Assembly (NCBI GenBank): GCA_905182825.1
Contig: CAJJDJ010000116.1
Coordinates: forward strand, 1-6,301
Source: Thiotrichaceae bacterium UBA7359
Lineage (GTDB): Bacteria > Pseudomonadota > Gammaproteobacteria > Eutrophobiales > Eutrophobiaceae
Direction: 5' to 3'
Length of the DNA: 6,301 bases
Shown: one piece after another, positions 5,994 through 6,301 of the stretch
How the letters are laid out: each line of letters starts with the position of its first letter
Position numbering within the stretch: position 1 is the stretch's first letter
Notes under the pieces: generated by a model
Databases searched by the model: none
Told to the model about the DNA's origin: nothing
Seen by the model: the letters and a program-made list of their open reading frames with translations, nothing else
Program-made: the position numbers and the translations under genes

Positions 5994-6301
5994 TTACGAA
6001 TGCGCCGTTGCATTAGTCACTACTGGTGGGGTAGTAAAACTGTGGAAGGGAGGTGGCGATGACAAAGTAAATTCTAAACCTTGAGCACCTTCCCAAACCT
6101 CATTCGTAGCCTTTTTTCCACCACGAATACATTTGACAACAACCCAAACAAGTAGGAGCTGGCTCAGCCCAAAGCCAAAGCCACCAATACTAATAATCAT
6201 ATTCCAATCCGTAAATTGCGTGCCATAATCCGGAATACGTCGAGGCATTCCTGCTAAGCCAATGAAATGCATTGGGAAGAACAAGACATTGACTGAGATA
6301 G
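5994..6301 (-). CDS. ctaD: Cytochrome c oxidase subunit I, C-terminal part (start beyond right edge)
   Basis: CtaD (CoxA, COX1) holds heme a and the heme a3-CuB centre where oxygen is reduced. Only the last 101 residues are present, with the frame open through the right edge. FFPMHFIGLAGMPRRIPDY is the characteristic stretch before the final helix of subunit I, and is followed by that helix (GGFGFGLSQLLLVWVVVK) and a cytoplasmic tail with LEFTLSSPPPFHSF, normal for bacterial subunit I. The catalytic His ligands lie outside the window. There is no sign of truncation other than the window edge. It is the first gene here of the block ending at the terminator after ctaE. Confidence 0.97.
   Translation of the reverse strand, partial: ISVNVLFFPMHFIGLAGMPRRIPDYGTQFTDWNMIISIGGFGFGLSQLLLVWVVVKCIRGGKKATNEVWEGAQGLEFTLSSPPPFHSFTTPPVVTNATAHS

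Noticed and set aside
1..6301. Search for CRISPR arrays, tRNA or rRNA genes, insertion sequences, phage or defence genes
   Set aside because: No regularly spaced repeats, RNA-gene-like segments, transposase motifs, or terminal inverted repeats were seen. The window is almost entirely filled by oxidase-related genes.

Overview
The window is a compact, AT-rich stretch of bacterial chromosome that carries most of an aa3-type (heme A, copper) cytochrome c oxidase locus. Nearly all genes lie on the minus strand, so transcription mainly runs from the right edge to the left. The order ctaD, small membrane protein, ctaG (Cox11), ctaE, oppositely oriented DUF2909 gene, SURF1, SCO-like protein, ctaA, ctaB is the arrangement typical of Gammaproteobacteria. 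The AT-rich codon use suggests a low-GC member of that class, but the window alone does not fix the genus.

Right block (about 4290-6301, minus): the C-terminal end of subunit I (ctaD, cut by the window edge); a 40-residue single-span membrane protein; the CuB chaperone ctaG; and subunit III (ctaE). This block ends in a clear rho-independent terminator at 4291-4317.

Middle: one plus-strand gene (4046-4255) encodes a two-helix DUF2909 protein. It converges on ctaE and diverges from SURF1, with a 71-bp AT-rich region between the two divergent starts that should hold promoters for both directions.

Left block (1-3974, minus): SURF1, a membrane-anchored SCO/thioredoxin-like protein with a CxxxC motif, heme A synthase (ctaA), and heme O synthase (ctaB). 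These are tightly packed, with two ATGA stop/start overlaps that suggest translational coupling. They are followed by an exported methionine-R-sulfoxide reductase (msrB) with a twin-arginine signal, and then by the first 25 codons of a secreted protein that runs off the left edge.

How the genes fit together: CtaB farnesylates heme B to heme O, CtaA oxidises heme O to heme A, SURF1 helps place heme A in subunit I, CtaG delivers copper to the CuB site, and CtaD and CtaE are structural subunits. The CxxxC protein is probably a further assembly or redox factor. MsrB probably repairs oxidised methionines in the envelope. This is a recognisable respiratory locus, not a wholly new system. Its least understood parts are the SCO-like protein, the 40-residue protein, the DUF2909 protein, and the msrB/secreted-protein tail found where many related loci carry a SCO gene.
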